From NCBI GenBank assembly GCA_963823675.1, contig CAWGMT010000009.1, positions 372,001 to 436,000 of the forward strand: a stretch of 64,000 bases of DNA. Reading direction: 5' to 3'. The DNA is from CAWGMT01 sp963823675. GTDB taxonomy: Bacteria > Planctomycetota > Planctomycetia > Isosphaerales > Isosphaeraceae. The position numbers and the translations under genes are program-made. Of this stretch, positions 31,437-40,225 are shown piece after piece (the stretch's first letter is position 1; each line of letters opens with the position of its first letter). A model generated the notes under the pieces. That model was not told the origin of the DNA. It ran no database searches and worked only from the letters and a program-made list of their open reading frames with translations.

Positions 31437-32117
31437 TCAGCGGCCCTTCACGAGTCCGGGCCGTACCTTCACCAGGACCTGAAATTGCCCGCCGTTGTTG
31501 TCCCACTGGGTGCCGTCAAGGCTGGCCAGGTAAAGGTGAGTCGCGCCGGTAGGTACATGGAAGCTCACGGGTTGACCATCGCTCGTCGCGCCGGTGCCGA
31601 TGAAGAATACCTGCCCAAGGGGCGGGGACACGCTCGTCGCAGAAAGAGAGCCGGTTTCTGGCGCCGGGGCGGTTCCGGGAGCGTCTCCGAGGAAAACGCC
31701 GACCAGCGAATTCAGGGGAAGGTTCCAGGAACTGATCGCCCCCTGGCTGCCGAAAGCCGCCGAGATTGGGCTGTCCCCGTTTGGCGACCCGCCCGGATTG
31801 GAAGGATCGTTGCTCGTCTGGCCCGTAGCCGTGATGGTCAACGTTTCTGACCCGGTGACAGGTATCGAGGGAGGCACGGTGCCGTCGGCGATCGCTGTCG
31901 CCAGAAGGTGTTTCGCGGGGTCCGCCGGGGAAGGGTCCGCCAGGTAAGGGTCGGCCGTCCCGGGCACCGACACGGCGAGCGCCGACAGGACTTGACGAGT
32001 TTCCAGGTTTTCCAGGCTGTGTGGAACGGTTGCGCGGGCCGGACGGACCAAACGTCTTCCGTTGGATCTTCGCGAGACATTGCGTTCACGACTGCCGATC
32101 CATTTCGCGATTCCCAT
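31437..32117 (-). CDS. Exported LExRxLLS-type protein with lectin-like C-terminal beta domain
   Basis: 226 residues. Start chosen at 32117 because AAGGAGG lies ~8 bp upstream, the clearest Shine-Dalgarno here, and MGIAKWIGSRERN follows; longer readings have no such support. Residues ~34-44 (SLENLETRQVL) match the N-terminal motif of the protein at 1539-3392. The C-terminal ~90 residues (WNLPLNSLVGVFLGD; GQVFFIGTGA; VPTGATHLYLASLDG; WDNNGGQFQVLVKV) follow the pattern of PA-IL-like/galactose-binding beta-sandwich domains. A surface-located carbohydrate-binding protein is a reasonable inference but unproven. Confidence 0.72.
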   Translation of the reverse strand: MGIAKWIGSRERNVSRRSNGRRLVRPARATVPHSLENLETRQVLSALAVSVPGTADPYLADPSPADPAKHLLATAIADGTVPPSIPVTGSETLTITATGQTSNDPSNPGGSPNGDSPISAAFGSQGAISSWNLPLNSLVGVFLGDAPGTAPAPETGSLSATSVSPPLGQVFFIGTGATSDGQPVSFHVPTGATHLYLASLDGTQWDNNGGQFQVLVKVRPGLVKGR

Positions 32118-32743
32118 TGGCCGAGCCTCCTTGCTCGTCACGCCACACTGAACCACGTGGCGAGAAGCGGTGTCGGCCGTAACAGCGCCGATCCGCCCAA
32201 GAAACGTCGTGGCAACTTCCTCATTTGACAAATGAACACACGGGATTAGATCGTCCTGGGTCGATCTCGACATGAGTAAAACGGGAATGACTGAAACCAG
32301 ATGCGCTCTGGCTCTGGTCTCTGGTTGCAGCAGCCAGCCAAGGCAGCCAAAATCAGAATGCCGGCGAGAATGGTCTGCCGGCCTGTGGACCTTGAGAGCG
32401 ATCACTGAAAACGGCCGGAGCGTTACCCACCTTCCGGATTTTCTGGCCTCCTGCTTTCCTGGGTTCCTCATCCAACCCTTAATGAATGAGAGGCAATTCG
32501 CGCAACAAAACTGGTGGGAAGCGCGAAATGCTGCAGGGTCAAGTTTTCATCAGCCCAGCCACCCCCGAGCCCGCTGGGGTGTGAGAGCGCCGTTGACACA
32601 ACAAGGCCGGTCCACCCAACGCCTTTGAGCGTAGCGGACCGGCCTCGGTATTCAAAACTCGTCCCGCACTTGAGCGCCCGGACAAGATTGGCAAGGTGTG
32701 GGACTTCTGAATGTGAATGGCCTCGTGCCGGCCGCATAATCGG
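32118..32743. other. Intergenic region between two minus-strand genes, with a terminator-like hairpin
   Basis: It should contain the promoter of the LExRxLLS gene and the terminator of hsp20. An inverted repeat (32604-32613 AGGCCGGTCC with 32636-32645 GGACCGGCCT) lies ~100 bp beyond the hsp20 stop. No gene was recognised; the region is less GC-rich than its surroundings. Confidence 0.5.
32604..32645 (-). terminator. Possible hsp20 terminator hairpin
   Basis: Perfect 10-bp stem (AGGCCGGTCC / GGACCGGCCT) with a 22-nt loop, on the 3' side of hsp20. No clear U tract follows on the minus strand, so termination is only a suggestion. Confidence 0.35.
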
Positions 32744-33191
32744 TCAAGACGTCTTGACCGCAATCTTCTTCGGCCGCGCATCGGGGTGCTTGGGCAGGGT
32801 CACGGAAAGGATTCCGTTGGCCAGCTTCGCCTCGACCTGGTTGGAATCGACCGAGTTCGGGAAGCACGATCGCCCGTTCGAGAACGCCGAAAGTACGACC
32901 GTTGAACGTGTACTTCCGCGACTCCTCTTCGCGTCTCTGCGCCTTGATGGTCAAGACCCGGTTGTGAACCGTGATCTCGAGGTCTTTGTCGGGAACGCCG
33001 GGCAAATCGGCCTCGACGTAAATATTGTTATCGTCCTGCCACATGGAAACGGGAACGAAACCCCATCCCCAGCCCGGACGATCGAGGTCCAGCTCGTCGC
33101 CGAACAACCGGTCAAACAAGGTGTCCAGCCCGTTGAGCCCGGTGCCTGCGAAAGGAGAGAGCGACATATTGGTTCGTAGCACTGGCAACAT
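32744..33191 (-). CDS. Small heat-shock protein, Hsp20/alpha-crystallin family (one frameshift)
   Basis: About 148 residues. ATG at 33191 preceded by GGAG 8 bp upstream. Alpha-crystallin domain: VSMWQDDNNIYVEADLPGV, KDLEITVHNRVLTIKAQR, the characteristic GVLERAIVLPNSV, and KLANGILSVTLPKHP with C-terminal PKKIAVKTS. One extra base near 32862 shifts the frame just after AIVLP; both parts match the family. An ATP-independent holdase chaperone in the cytoplasm. No CIRCE element (TTAGCACTC-N9-GAGTGCTAA) was found upstream, so regulation by HrcA is not supported. Confidence 0.9.
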
Positions 33192-33687
33192 TTCTCACGC
33201 TCCTTTAATCACTTCACGGGCCACTCGAAAGGAAATCCCTTGTCTCGTTCTGGCCAGCTCGCCGCCCGTGTCATTCGAGCTTAGCCCAGTGCCACAATTT
33301 GAACGCAACTGGCGTGCCATGGCTGCCAATTGTGCTAAGACTCTATTGCAAAATGATTTACAGACTAGACGACGACGCGAGCTGTTTTTCTTGCTGCCAA
33401 TTTTGACAGACTCGCTCAACGATTCTGCCAATTTGGCACAACGCAAAATATTGGGCCTCGGAACAAACTGCCATATTGGCTGGACCCGGTGCTTGGAAGT
33501 CCTACGAGCCCCGAACGTTCCGCCTGTCTCCCACGTTCCCCAACCGCTCGTCCGCCTGGTCAAAAACGAATTCCTTAAGTCAAGAATCGATGAAGGGTGA
33601 CGAATTCGCTGATAGGGAGGATTCTCTCTGTCGGGAGGAGAGTGCGTCTCAGGAGGTTGGCCAGGAGATTGCCAGGGGAGCCGATGT
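33192..33687. other. ~500-bp AT-richer divergent regulatory region
   Basis: Lies between hsp20 (minus) and the WD40 gene (plus) and is visibly poorer in GC than the rest of the window. Contains a long imperfect dyad, CTTAG...CACAATT (33279-33300) with AATTGTG-CTAAG (about 33328-33340), and several TTGGCA/TGCCAA motifs in both orientations (near 33325, 33398, 33426). These may be regulator or promoter sites; none matches a named consensus well enough to call. Confidence 0.4.
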
Positions 33688-34857
33688 ATGCGCTGGAAGA
33701 AGGATTATCGACCGGGCGGAGAATTTGGTGGGGAATTCGAGACCGACGGGGTGCTGGCGACCCTGCCGCGGCGATTGGGTCGCGCGCTCGGGCAGTTGGC
33801 GGTTGTGGGACTGATGATCGCAGGTTCCGCGGTCGTATTCACCGCAGACGTGAGTGAGCCGCCCCCGGATCTGTCCCGTCCCATCGGCGCGACCGAGCCC
33901 CCCGTTGGCGTCGAGGCGGTGGCGTTCTCGCCGGACGGCCGCACGATTGCGTCTTGCGGCTGGGACGCGTCGGTGCGACTCTGGGACGTCAGTGGCAGAG
34001 ACGGTGATCGGTCGTGCGAGCCGGTGTATCTGAACCATGATTCTCCGCGGCTGGCCCTGGCGTTTTCTCCTGATGGGCGCTACCTTGCCACCGGAGGAAA
34101 AGGATCGCTCGCGGTCTGGTCGCGCGAGCAGGGGACCTATCAAGCGCTCTTCGAGAAAATCGGCCGGACGGCTCGTTGTATGGCGTTTTCGCCTGACGGT
34201 AAGACCCTCGCGCTGGGAAGTGATGACGGTGCGATTCTTCTGTGGGAGATACCAAGCTGGCGCGAACGAGCGGTTCTGCTTGCTCATACGGATGTCGTTC
34301 GGTGCGTGGCCTTCTCTCCCGACAGCCAGCGCCTGGTTTCGTCGGGTCAAGACCGGCGCATCATGCTGTGGGACGCGATTGGAGGCGTGGCGATCCGCCA
34401 GCTCGGCCAGCCGGGACTCAATCCGGTCCAACTGGCGGCCTTCTCGCCTGACGGCAAGACGGTTGCCATCGGAGAAATCAGCGGCTATCCCTATGATGTT
34501 GGCCTGGTCGATCCCGAGACTGGCGCAGTTCGCGCGCGCCTTTCGGGCCACCCGTACGGCATTTACACGATGGCGTTCTCGCCCGACGGCCGAACGCTCG
34601 CGACCGCCGGGCACGACGATTGCATCAAGCTCTGGAACCTCCGCAATGGCGAGCAGCGCCGGACGATCTCCGAGCACGTCGGCCGCGTCAAGGCACTGGC
34701 CTTTTCACCCAGTGGAGCTCAACTCGTGTTCGCCGACGTCGATGACAACCTCAGGCTGCTGGATCTCAGACCCAAGAGAACACGTCTCTTCAGCCGCGTG
34801 TTGACCAAGGACGCGTCACGGCCGGGATCAACGCATCCGCGGCCAATCCACTCGTAG
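33688..34857 (+). CDS. Seven-bladed WD40 protein with N-terminal membrane anchor
   Basis: 389 residues. A hydrophobic segment at ~38-55 (QLAVVGLMIAGSAVVFTA) suggests a membrane anchor. Seven WD40 blades follow, each with the AFSPDGxxxA core and a closing W or equivalent: VRLWDV, LAVWSRE, ILLWEI, IMLWDA, VGLVDPE, IKLWNL, LRLLDL. They should close into one propeller. No fused kinase or caspase domain. AGGGGAG precedes the ATG. Probably a scaffold; partner unknown. The metallophosphoesterase gene begins 41 bp downstream in the same direction. Confidence 0.85.
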   Translation: MRWKKDYRPGGEFGGEFETDGVLATLPRRLGRALGQLAVVGLMIAGSAVVFTADVSEPPPDLSRPIGATEPPVGVEAVAFSPDGRTIASCGWDASVRLWDVSGRDGDRSCEPVYLNHDSPRLALAFSPDGRYLATGGKGSLAVWSREQGTYQALFEKIGRTARCMAFSPDGKTLALGSDDGAILLWEIPSWRERAVLLAHTDVVRCVAFSPDSQRLVSSGQDRRIMLWDAIGGVAIRQLGQPGLNPVQLAAFSPDGKTVAIGEISGYPYDVGLVDPETGAVRARLSGHPYGIYTMAFSPDGRTLATAGHDDCIKLWNLRNGEQRRTISEHVGRVKALAFSPSGAQLVFADVDDNLRLLDLRPKRTRLFSRVLTKDASRPGSTHPRPIHS

Positions 34858-34898
34858 GATCTCGCTCGAGTCGCGGATCGCGTGGGAGACCCAGGGTT

Positions 34899-35558
34899 GT
34901 GCGCATTCTCGTCGTCAGCGACTTGCACGGCGACGTCAATTCGGCGCACCGGGCCGCGACTTTCGTGCATCCCGAGATGATTCTCTCGTGCGGCGACTGG
35001 GGCGACCCCGATCAGGTTGACGAAACGGAACTGAACTCGCTCCTGGCAAGGGCGCCGGTCTATACAACGTTCGGCAACCACGACCCGCTCGACCTTTTGG
35101 CGCGTTTACAGAACCCCGACGGATCGGCGGTACTGCTGGCACAAGGGCGGCCCGTGAAAATTGCGGGCCTCCGGCTGGCGGCGATCGGCGGCATCTGGGC
35201 CAAGTCGCATGCCAAACGACACTACGTGACCGATGCCGACGTCGCCCTGGCGGCGGCGCGGATCGCGCAAGCCGGGCCGGTTGACATCCTGATCACGCAT
35301 GGTTGCGCCGTCGGTCTGGCCGACTTGACTCCCACCGGCCGCCATGGGGGCCAGCGATGTTTCCTCGACGCGTTCCAGGCCGTTTCGCCGCGGTTGCATC
35401 TCTGCGGCCACCTGCACGTCCCCCAGGAACGCACCCTCAAGGACGGGCGTCGAATTATCAACGTCGGTCAGACACCGGCGGGCTCGATCGTGGTCGTCGA
35501 CTTCAACGACGAGACAGGGGCACTCGAGGCTAAACTCGAGAAGTTGCCGGCGGGCTGA
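34899..35558 (+). CDS. Calcineurin-like metallophosphoesterase
   Basis: 219 residues, GTG start. All metal-binding motifs are in order: D8-x-H10 (SDLHGD), D33 (GDWGD), N60-H61 (GNHD), H134 (THG) and H171-x-H173 (GHLH). Family members are phosphodiesterases or phosphatases with two metals; the short form here resembles YfcE/MJ0936-type proteins. The chain ends with beta strands that close the fold (INVGQTPAGSIVVVDF). Soluble, cytoplasmic; substrate unknown. Confidence 0.88.
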   Translation: MRILVVSDLHGDVNSAHRAATFVHPEMILSCGDWGDPDQVDETELNSLLARAPVYTTFGNHDPLDLLARLQNPDGSAVLLAQGRPVKIAGLRLAAIGGIWAKSHAKRHYVTDADVALAAARIAQAGPVDILITHGCAVGLADLTPTGRHGGQRCFLDAFQAVSPRLHLCGHLHVPQERTLKDGRRIINVGQTPAGSIVVVDFNDETGALEAKLEKLPAG

Positions 35559-35602
35559 TTGCCCAAAAGCGGGATAAAAGCACGTGCTGATGCGCCGGGT
35601 TG

Positions 35603-35664
35603 TTGTAGGAGGGGGCTCCGTCCCCCGATCTCTTGGTCGCGGCTACGCCGCGTTGGGATCGGGA
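35603..35664. repeat. TTGTAGGAG inverted-repeat element
   Basis: A direct copy (TTGTAGGAGGGGGCTCCGTC) followed by a palindromic half (GTCGCGGCTACGCCGCGTTG). Member of the family also at 23681-23788 and 59312-59370. Within a convergent intergenic region. Confidence 0.7.
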
Positions 35665-35667
35665 CGC

Positions 35668-35735
35668 AAATAACTACCCGGTAAAGTCGTCTTTCGCGGA
35701 GCGAAAGGCGACACTGATTTTCGCCCCACGCCATT
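35668..35735. repeat. GTCG hairpin repeat, copy B
   Basis: GCAAATAACTACCCGGTAAA followed by the hairpin GTCGTCTTTCGC-GGA-GCGAAAGGCGAC (core 35686-35714) and ACTGATTTTCGCCCCACGCC. Close to the family consensus. Located between converging genes (stops at 35558 and 35830). Confidence 0.85.
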
Positions 35736-35829
35736 CAAGGTTTCTGCGTGAACGCGGTGGTTACATCGACGGAGAATTCCGGCAGCAGTTTTGACGTTGT
35801 GCGCGTTCCTTTGGAAAATAAACTCAATT

Positions 35830-37298
35830 CTACCCATGTCCGTAACCGCGGTCGAAGGCCTCGAGATCGCGAATGTAGGCGGCGTAGATCGTACGGAACG
35901 TGTCGTAGTCGATCGTCCAGCGCGGGGCGTCCTCGGTATGGCGGTGGCAGTGCTCCTCTATGAGCCTGTGCAAGAACTTGAAAAGGTGGCGAGGGGTGCG
36001 CAGGTTGCCCAGGGCGTCCTTGAGGTAGTCGTCGCTGATGGCGTCGTCGATGAACCGGCGTAATCGCGGGGCTTCTCCGTTGGCGCTGGGTCCTGCCGGC
36101 ACGCGCGGAGGCGGTCGCTGGCCAGATCGTACAGGGACGGCCCGGTCCAGCGCAGCGGCTTGATCAGGTTGAGCTTGTCGGGGCGGGCGCGGTCGTAGAA
36201 CTCCTTGTCTTCCTTTTCGAGGTAGTAGGCCAGCTCGATCGGCAGGAGAAGTTTGACTCCGATGCCGGGATGGCGGAGAAACTTGTGGTCGAGCAGCGGC
36301 CAGATCAGCGCGCGCATCTTGCGCGGGTCTCCCTCGACCTGCTGAGGCTCATCGACCCGGTCGATCAACACGACGATCCCGGAAAACCCGAGCGTTTCGA
36401 TGACGGCCTGGAACTTGCGCAAGAGCTCGTAGCGTTCCTCGGCGCCACGGCGCGAGGCCGTCGGCAGCGGCTGGCCGCTCAGCTCGCTCGGCTTGAACCA
36501 GAGCAGCTCCCAGCGCAGGGCCGACGGGTCCCGGCTGAGAACCCGCAGTCCCTTGCGGATGTCACGCGCAAAGAACTCGGCTCGAGCCAGCCGCCAGCCC
36601 CAGTAAAGCCAGCCCGCGATCGGTACGGCGAGCCAGGGAAGCATACTGAGCCGAAGCAGGGATGGGAACCAGAGAATGAGCGCGATCACAAGCAGCGTTG
36701 TTCCAAAGCCGATCTGAAGGTCGCGCCGGGCCCAGAGCGGCCGGAAGCCCGATCGACGGCGCAGCCGGCTCCAGCGGCGGGCGATCGGCTCGCCGGTCGA
36801 TGCGTCGTAAAGCGCGGCCAGCATCAAAAGGTCGCGCCGCTGGTCGAGACCCAGCACGGTCAAATCCACCTTTTCGGTGGTCAGCAGGTCAACAAGCTGG
36901 GTGACGCCGAGCGAAAGGATCGCGTCCATGTGGTCCTGGAGCCGCCAATCCGCCAGCACCTGATCCATGCTGGCAGCTTTGATCGCCGCCCGGCAGTTGT
37001 CGAGGTACGGATTGAAGTCGTCATAGGAGAGGATAAGGACCCGCTCGGCCGGGTTCGCCTGATTGTAGGCTTGCAGCTCGGAGGTCGCCTGGAGCCGCAA
37101 TGCCGTCTTGCCGCTTCCTTTCTCGCCGAAGACCAGAGCGGTGGATGGATCGGCCGGGCTCCCGAAAAACTTGTTCCATGCCGGATGATGGATCGTGGCC
37201 ATGCAGCGCCGCTTGAACACAGTATCCGTCTGCGCGTCCTCCTCGCTGAACGGATTTCCGGCGATCCCATGGTGTTGCATGAAATGTTCCAGCTTCAT
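35830..37298 (-). CDS. Membrane-associated P-loop NTPase, KAP-like (one frameshift)
   Basis: About 489 residues. Walker A GEKGSGKTALRL at residues ~58-69; a Walker-B-like strand GIVVLIDRVDEP near residue ~315. Two adjacent hydrophobic segments (FGTTLLVIALILWFPSLL and MLPWLAVPIAGWLYWGW) lie between the Walker motifs, an architecture reminiscent of KAP-family NTPases. The N-terminus HGIAGNPFSEEDAQTDTVF resembles the leader of AAA-type ATPases of the ExeA/TniB sort. One extra base near 36095 shifts the last 90 residues, which continue RRFIDDAISDDYLKDALGNL...DRGYGHG. Function unknown. Confidence 0.72.
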
Positions 37299-37681
37299 CC
37301 TCGACAGTGCCTTTCCTCTAGATCGTCCGCCCGAAACAGTGGGTACACAGCTTGATCCATCGACCTCGAACGCTCTTTGCCGATTGTTGCGCGTCCCTCT
37401 GGTCTTACCTTATTCAGTTGCCGGCCGCAATCGCGGGCGATTGACGGTAGGTGCACCTGCCCCCTACCATGCTGTCTGAAGCCGACGCACGTTACGGGCC
37501 GTGATCGGTTTCACGAGAAGATCCCGCTGAACGTTGCGTCGCGCGGGGAAACGATTGTCCAGAACGACGGGAGTGAGGGTATGGTTTGGGGCTCATTTCA
37601 TTGTGCCGCGCGGCTCCGGACGGATTTCCCCCCCTTGGCAAGCGGGGAAAGTGCGCGCGCAACGAAACGGGGAGAAACTCA
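37299..37681. other. Divergent intergenic region upstream of modA
   Basis: Carries promoters for the minus-strand NTPase and the plus-strand modA. Near 37625-37650 a hairpin TTTCCCCCCCTTGGC / AAGCGGGGAAA occurs ~30 bp before the modA Shine-Dalgarno and resembles the terminal repeats of the element at 57915-58147. No molybdate-responsive operator or riboswitch was recognised. Confidence 0.4.
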
Positions 37682-38554
37682 ATGACGAGCCGACCCCAAC
37701 TTTTCACGGCGCCAGCAGCAACCTATCGGGTCGGGCTGCTTGGTTTGGTGTTGCTGTTGGGATCCGGATGCGGCGCTCAACCGCCTCGAGATCCCGGCGC
37801 GAATCGCGCGGCAAGGGCGCGCCTGGCACCCGATCGCGGTGAAGCGCGAGAGCCTGCCATTCGCGAGCCGCTACGGCTCGCCGCGGCCAGTGACTTGCAG
37901 GCCGCCCTACCGGAACTTGCAGCTCGATTTCAAGCGCGAACCGGGTTGGCGACTTCCCTCATTTTCGGTGCGTCGGGACTACTCGCCCACCAGATCAAGG
38001 CGGAAGCGCCGTTCGACGTTTTCCTCGCAGCCAATCGGGCGTTTGTCCGCGATCTCGTTGACGGCGGGCTGATCGCGGCCGATTCGGCTCATCCCTACGC
38101 ACGCGGCTCGCTGGTCCTCGCCGTCCATCGAGGCCTGGGAACGGAAGTACGCACCGTGAAACAACTGACGCAGGCCGCCGTGAAGAAGGTCGCGCTGGCG
38201 AACCCCGCTTTCGCACCTTACGGCAAGGCTGCGAAGCAGGCACTCGAGCGTGCGGGGATCTGGCAGGAGCTAGAGCCCAAGATCGTCATCGCCGAGAGCG
38301 TGCGGCAGGCTCTGGTCTATACCCAGCGGGGCGACGCCGAGGCCGCCTTGATCGGCCGGGCCATCTCCCGGGTGCCGGAGATCCAGGCATTCGACGTCGA
38401 CCCCCAGCTCTACGACCCGATCATCCAGGAGCTGGGGATTGTGGCAGCATCCCAGCGCCTGACGGATGCCCAGCGATTCATCGATTTTGTGCTGGGAGCA
38501 GAGGGACAGGGAATCTTGCGGGAATTCGGCTTCGCGCCCGCATTTGATCGGTAG
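37682..38554 (+). CDS. modA: Molybdate ABC transporter substrate-binding lipoprotein
   Basis: 290 residues. GGGGAG precedes the ATG by 7 bp. Lipoprotein signal with lipobox LLLGSGC (residues ~24-30). The periplasmic-binding domain has the ModA hallmarks: LRLAAASDLQAALPELAARF, SLIFGASGLLAHQI, APFDVFLAAN, PFxPYGKAAKQALE-like NPAFAPYGKAAKQAL, and AEAALIGRAIS. Delivers molybdate (or tungstate) to ModBC. A Uma2 gene separates it from modB. Confidence 0.9.
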   Translation: MTSRPQLFTAPAATYRVGLLGLVLLLGSGCGAQPPRDPGANRAARARLAPDRGEAREPAIREPLRLAAASDLQAALPELAARFQARTGLATSLIFGASGLLAHQIKAEAPFDVFLAANRAFVRDLVDGGLIAADSAHPYARGSLVLAVHRGLGTEVRTVKQLTQAAVKKVALANPAFAPYGKAAKQALERAGIWQELEPKIVIAESVRQALVYTQRGDAEAALIGRAISRVPEIQAFDVDPQLYDPIIQELGIVAASQRLTDAQRFIDFVLGAEGQGILREFGFAPAFDR

Positions 38555-38555
38555 A

Positions 38556-38622
38556 CCAATCACCTCCCGGTAACGTCGTCTTTCGCGGAGCGAAAGGCGA
38601 CACTTGATCCCGCCCCGCCGCT
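38556..38622. repeat. GTCG hairpin repeat, copy C
   Basis: Starts at the modA stop codon (TAG 38552-38554): CAATCACCTCCCGGTAAC, hairpin GTCGTCTTTCGC-GGA-GCGAAAGGCGAC (38575-38601), then ACTTGATCCCGCCCCGCC. Confidence 0.85.
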
Positions 38623-38736
38623 GAGTCGAAGCGGGACCCTGACTCGCGCGGATGCTAGGCTTCCCGTCGAGGATTCCGAAAGGCTAGAATCAGGGCGAGC
38701 CATTCACTTGCACGCGATAAGCTGAGGAGCCAAGTC

Positions 38737-39444
38737 ATGTCGACGATCACAAGTCCACCGCGTCGCGCCAGGACCTCGCCATCGCCCGCGGCCCCGGGCG
38801 TCGTACTGGCTGAGCAGCGGATTGTGATCCGAGGGGTAAGTTGGGAAATCTACGATCTGCTATCCGACGCCATCGGCGAAAAGCAGCACGTCTACCTTGC
38901 GTACGATGGAAGGGACCTCGAAATCATGACCAAGGGACGGATTCACGAGAACTACGGGGATTTCCTCCGAAAATTCGTCGGTGCGGTGACGTTCGAGCTG
39001 CGGATCCGCTGTCGCTGTTTAGGCGAAACGACCTGGAAGCGCCCCGCGATTGAGCGGGGACTCGAATCTGACCTCTGTTATTATTTCTCGCCCGAAAAGA
39101 TCGCCGCGGATGTCGACTTGGTGGCTCGCAAGGTCAAGGACATCGCCGACTATCCCAACCCCGACCTGGCGATCGAGGTTGACATCTCGCCGTCGCAGGT
39201 CGACCGTCCCGCAATCTATGCAGCGCTCAAGGTCGCGGAACTCTGGCGATTCGGAGAAGAATCACTCGTGATCGAGCATCTGACTGAGGATGGGACCTAT
39301 GCCCCGGCCGAGTCGAGCCGATTCCTGCCGGTTCGTGCCGAGGAGGTCTACCGGTGGGTGGCCGTCGAGGATTCGAGCGATGAGTTGGTTTGGGAGGAAC
39401 GACTACGCGATTGGGCTCGCGCGGAGCTCCAGCAGCGAAGGTAA
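38737..39444 (+). CDS. Uma2 family (DUF820) PD-(D/E)XK nuclease-like protein
   Basis: 235 residues. GAGGAG lies 9 bp upstream of the ATG. Uma2 core: MTKGRIHENYGDFLRKFVGA, SDLCYYF, NPDLAIEVDISPSQVDR (acidic E-V-D strand), YAALKVAELWRF and EVYRWV. These match the DUF820 restriction-endonuclease-like fold, heavily amplified in planctomycetes and cyanobacteria. Biological role unknown. It lies between modA and modB and may be transcribed with them. Confidence 0.85.
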   Translation: MSTITSPPRRARTSPSPAAPGVVLAEQRIVIRGVSWEIYDLLSDAIGEKQHVYLAYDGRDLEIMTKGRIHENYGDFLRKFVGAVTFELRIRCRCLGETTWKRPAIERGLESDLCYYFSPEKIAADVDLVARKVKDIADYPNPDLAIEVDISPSQVDRPAIYAALKVAELWRFGEESLVIEHLTEDGTYAPAESSRFLPVRAEEVYRWVAVEDSSDELVWEERLRDWARAELQQRR

Positions 39445-39498
39445 GCCCAGCGCTGGCATCTCGCCGTCCGGAGGTGGGCAACGGCCCAACCGACGCTT

Positions 39499-40161
39499 AT
39501 GGGCGATCTGAGTCCCCTCTGGCTCTCCCTGCGGGTCGCGGGCTTGGCGACGCTTCTGATCGTCGCCGTCGGCCTGCCGGCGTCGCTCTTCCTGGCGCGA
39601 GCGCGATTTCCGGGCAAGGCGCTCGTCGCCGGCATCTTGATCCTGCCCTTGGTGCTGCCGCCGACCGTCCTGGGCTACTACCTGCTGGTGATCCTCGGCC
39701 GCCGTTCGCTTCTGGGACACTGGCTCGAGGAGACTGTGGGAGTCACGCTGGTCTTTCACTGGTCGGGAGCGGTCGTGGCATCGGCGGTCGCGGCTTTTCC
39801 GCTCTTTCTCCTGCCGGCCCGCGGGGCCTTCGAATCGATCGACCCGACGCTCGAGGACGCCGCCAGGTTGCTGGGCCGCGGCGAGATCTCGGTCTTCCTG
39901 GCGGTGACGATCCCGCTGGCCTGGCGGGGCCTGGCCGCCGGAGTCGTCCTGGCTTTCGCCCGCGCCCTGGGGGATTTCGGAGCGACCCTGATGGTCGCCG
40001 GCAACATCCCCGGCCTCACCCAGACGGCCGCACTGGCGATCTACGACGCCGTCCTGGTCAATGACACCGCTCGCGCCGGCTGGCTGACCTTCTGGATCTC
40101 GCTGGTCTCGATCACGGCACTCTTCTTCGTCCAGCGCAGCTTGCGAACTGCGCGAAAATAA
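39499..40161 (+). CDS. modB: Molybdate ABC transporter permease
   Basis: 220 residues with five predicted transmembrane helices. The EAA loop that contacts the ATPase is visible as LEDAARLLGRGEISVFLAVTIPLAWRG in abbreviated form (DAARLLG...PLAW), and the ModB signature ALGDFGATLMVAGNIPG is present. The stop codon TAA lies inside the first bases of repeat copy D (AAAATAACT). modC starts 64 bp downstream. Confidence 0.92.
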   Translation: MGDLSPLWLSLRVAGLATLLIVAVGLPASLFLARARFPGKALVAGILILPLVLPPTVLGYYLLVILGRRSLLGHWLEETVGVTLVFHWSGAVVASAVAAFPLFLLPARGAFESIDPTLEDAARLLGRGEISVFLAVTIPLAWRGLAAGVVLAFARALGDFGATLMVAGNIPGLTQTAALAIYDAVLVNDTARAGWLTFWISLVSITALFFVQRSLRTARK

Positions 40162-40216
40162 CTGGCCGCCAAAGTTGGCTTTCGCGGAGCGAAAGGCGAC
40201 AATTATCGTCGCGAGG
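40154..40216. repeat. GTCG hairpin repeat, copy D, between modB and modC
   Basis: GAAAATAACTGGCCGCCAAA, hairpin GTTGGCTTTCGC-GGA-GCGAAAGGCGAC (40174-40200), then AATTATCGTCGCG. Its AATAAC segment provides the modB stop codon. It lies inside an operon, so it cannot be a fully efficient terminator here. Confidence 0.85.
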
Positions 40217-40225
40217 AACGCCGCG

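Noticed and set aside
31997..32471. Longer N-terminus for the LExRxLLS gene
   Set aside because: A strong AAGGAGG just before 32117 and the family-typical N-terminus there favour the short form.
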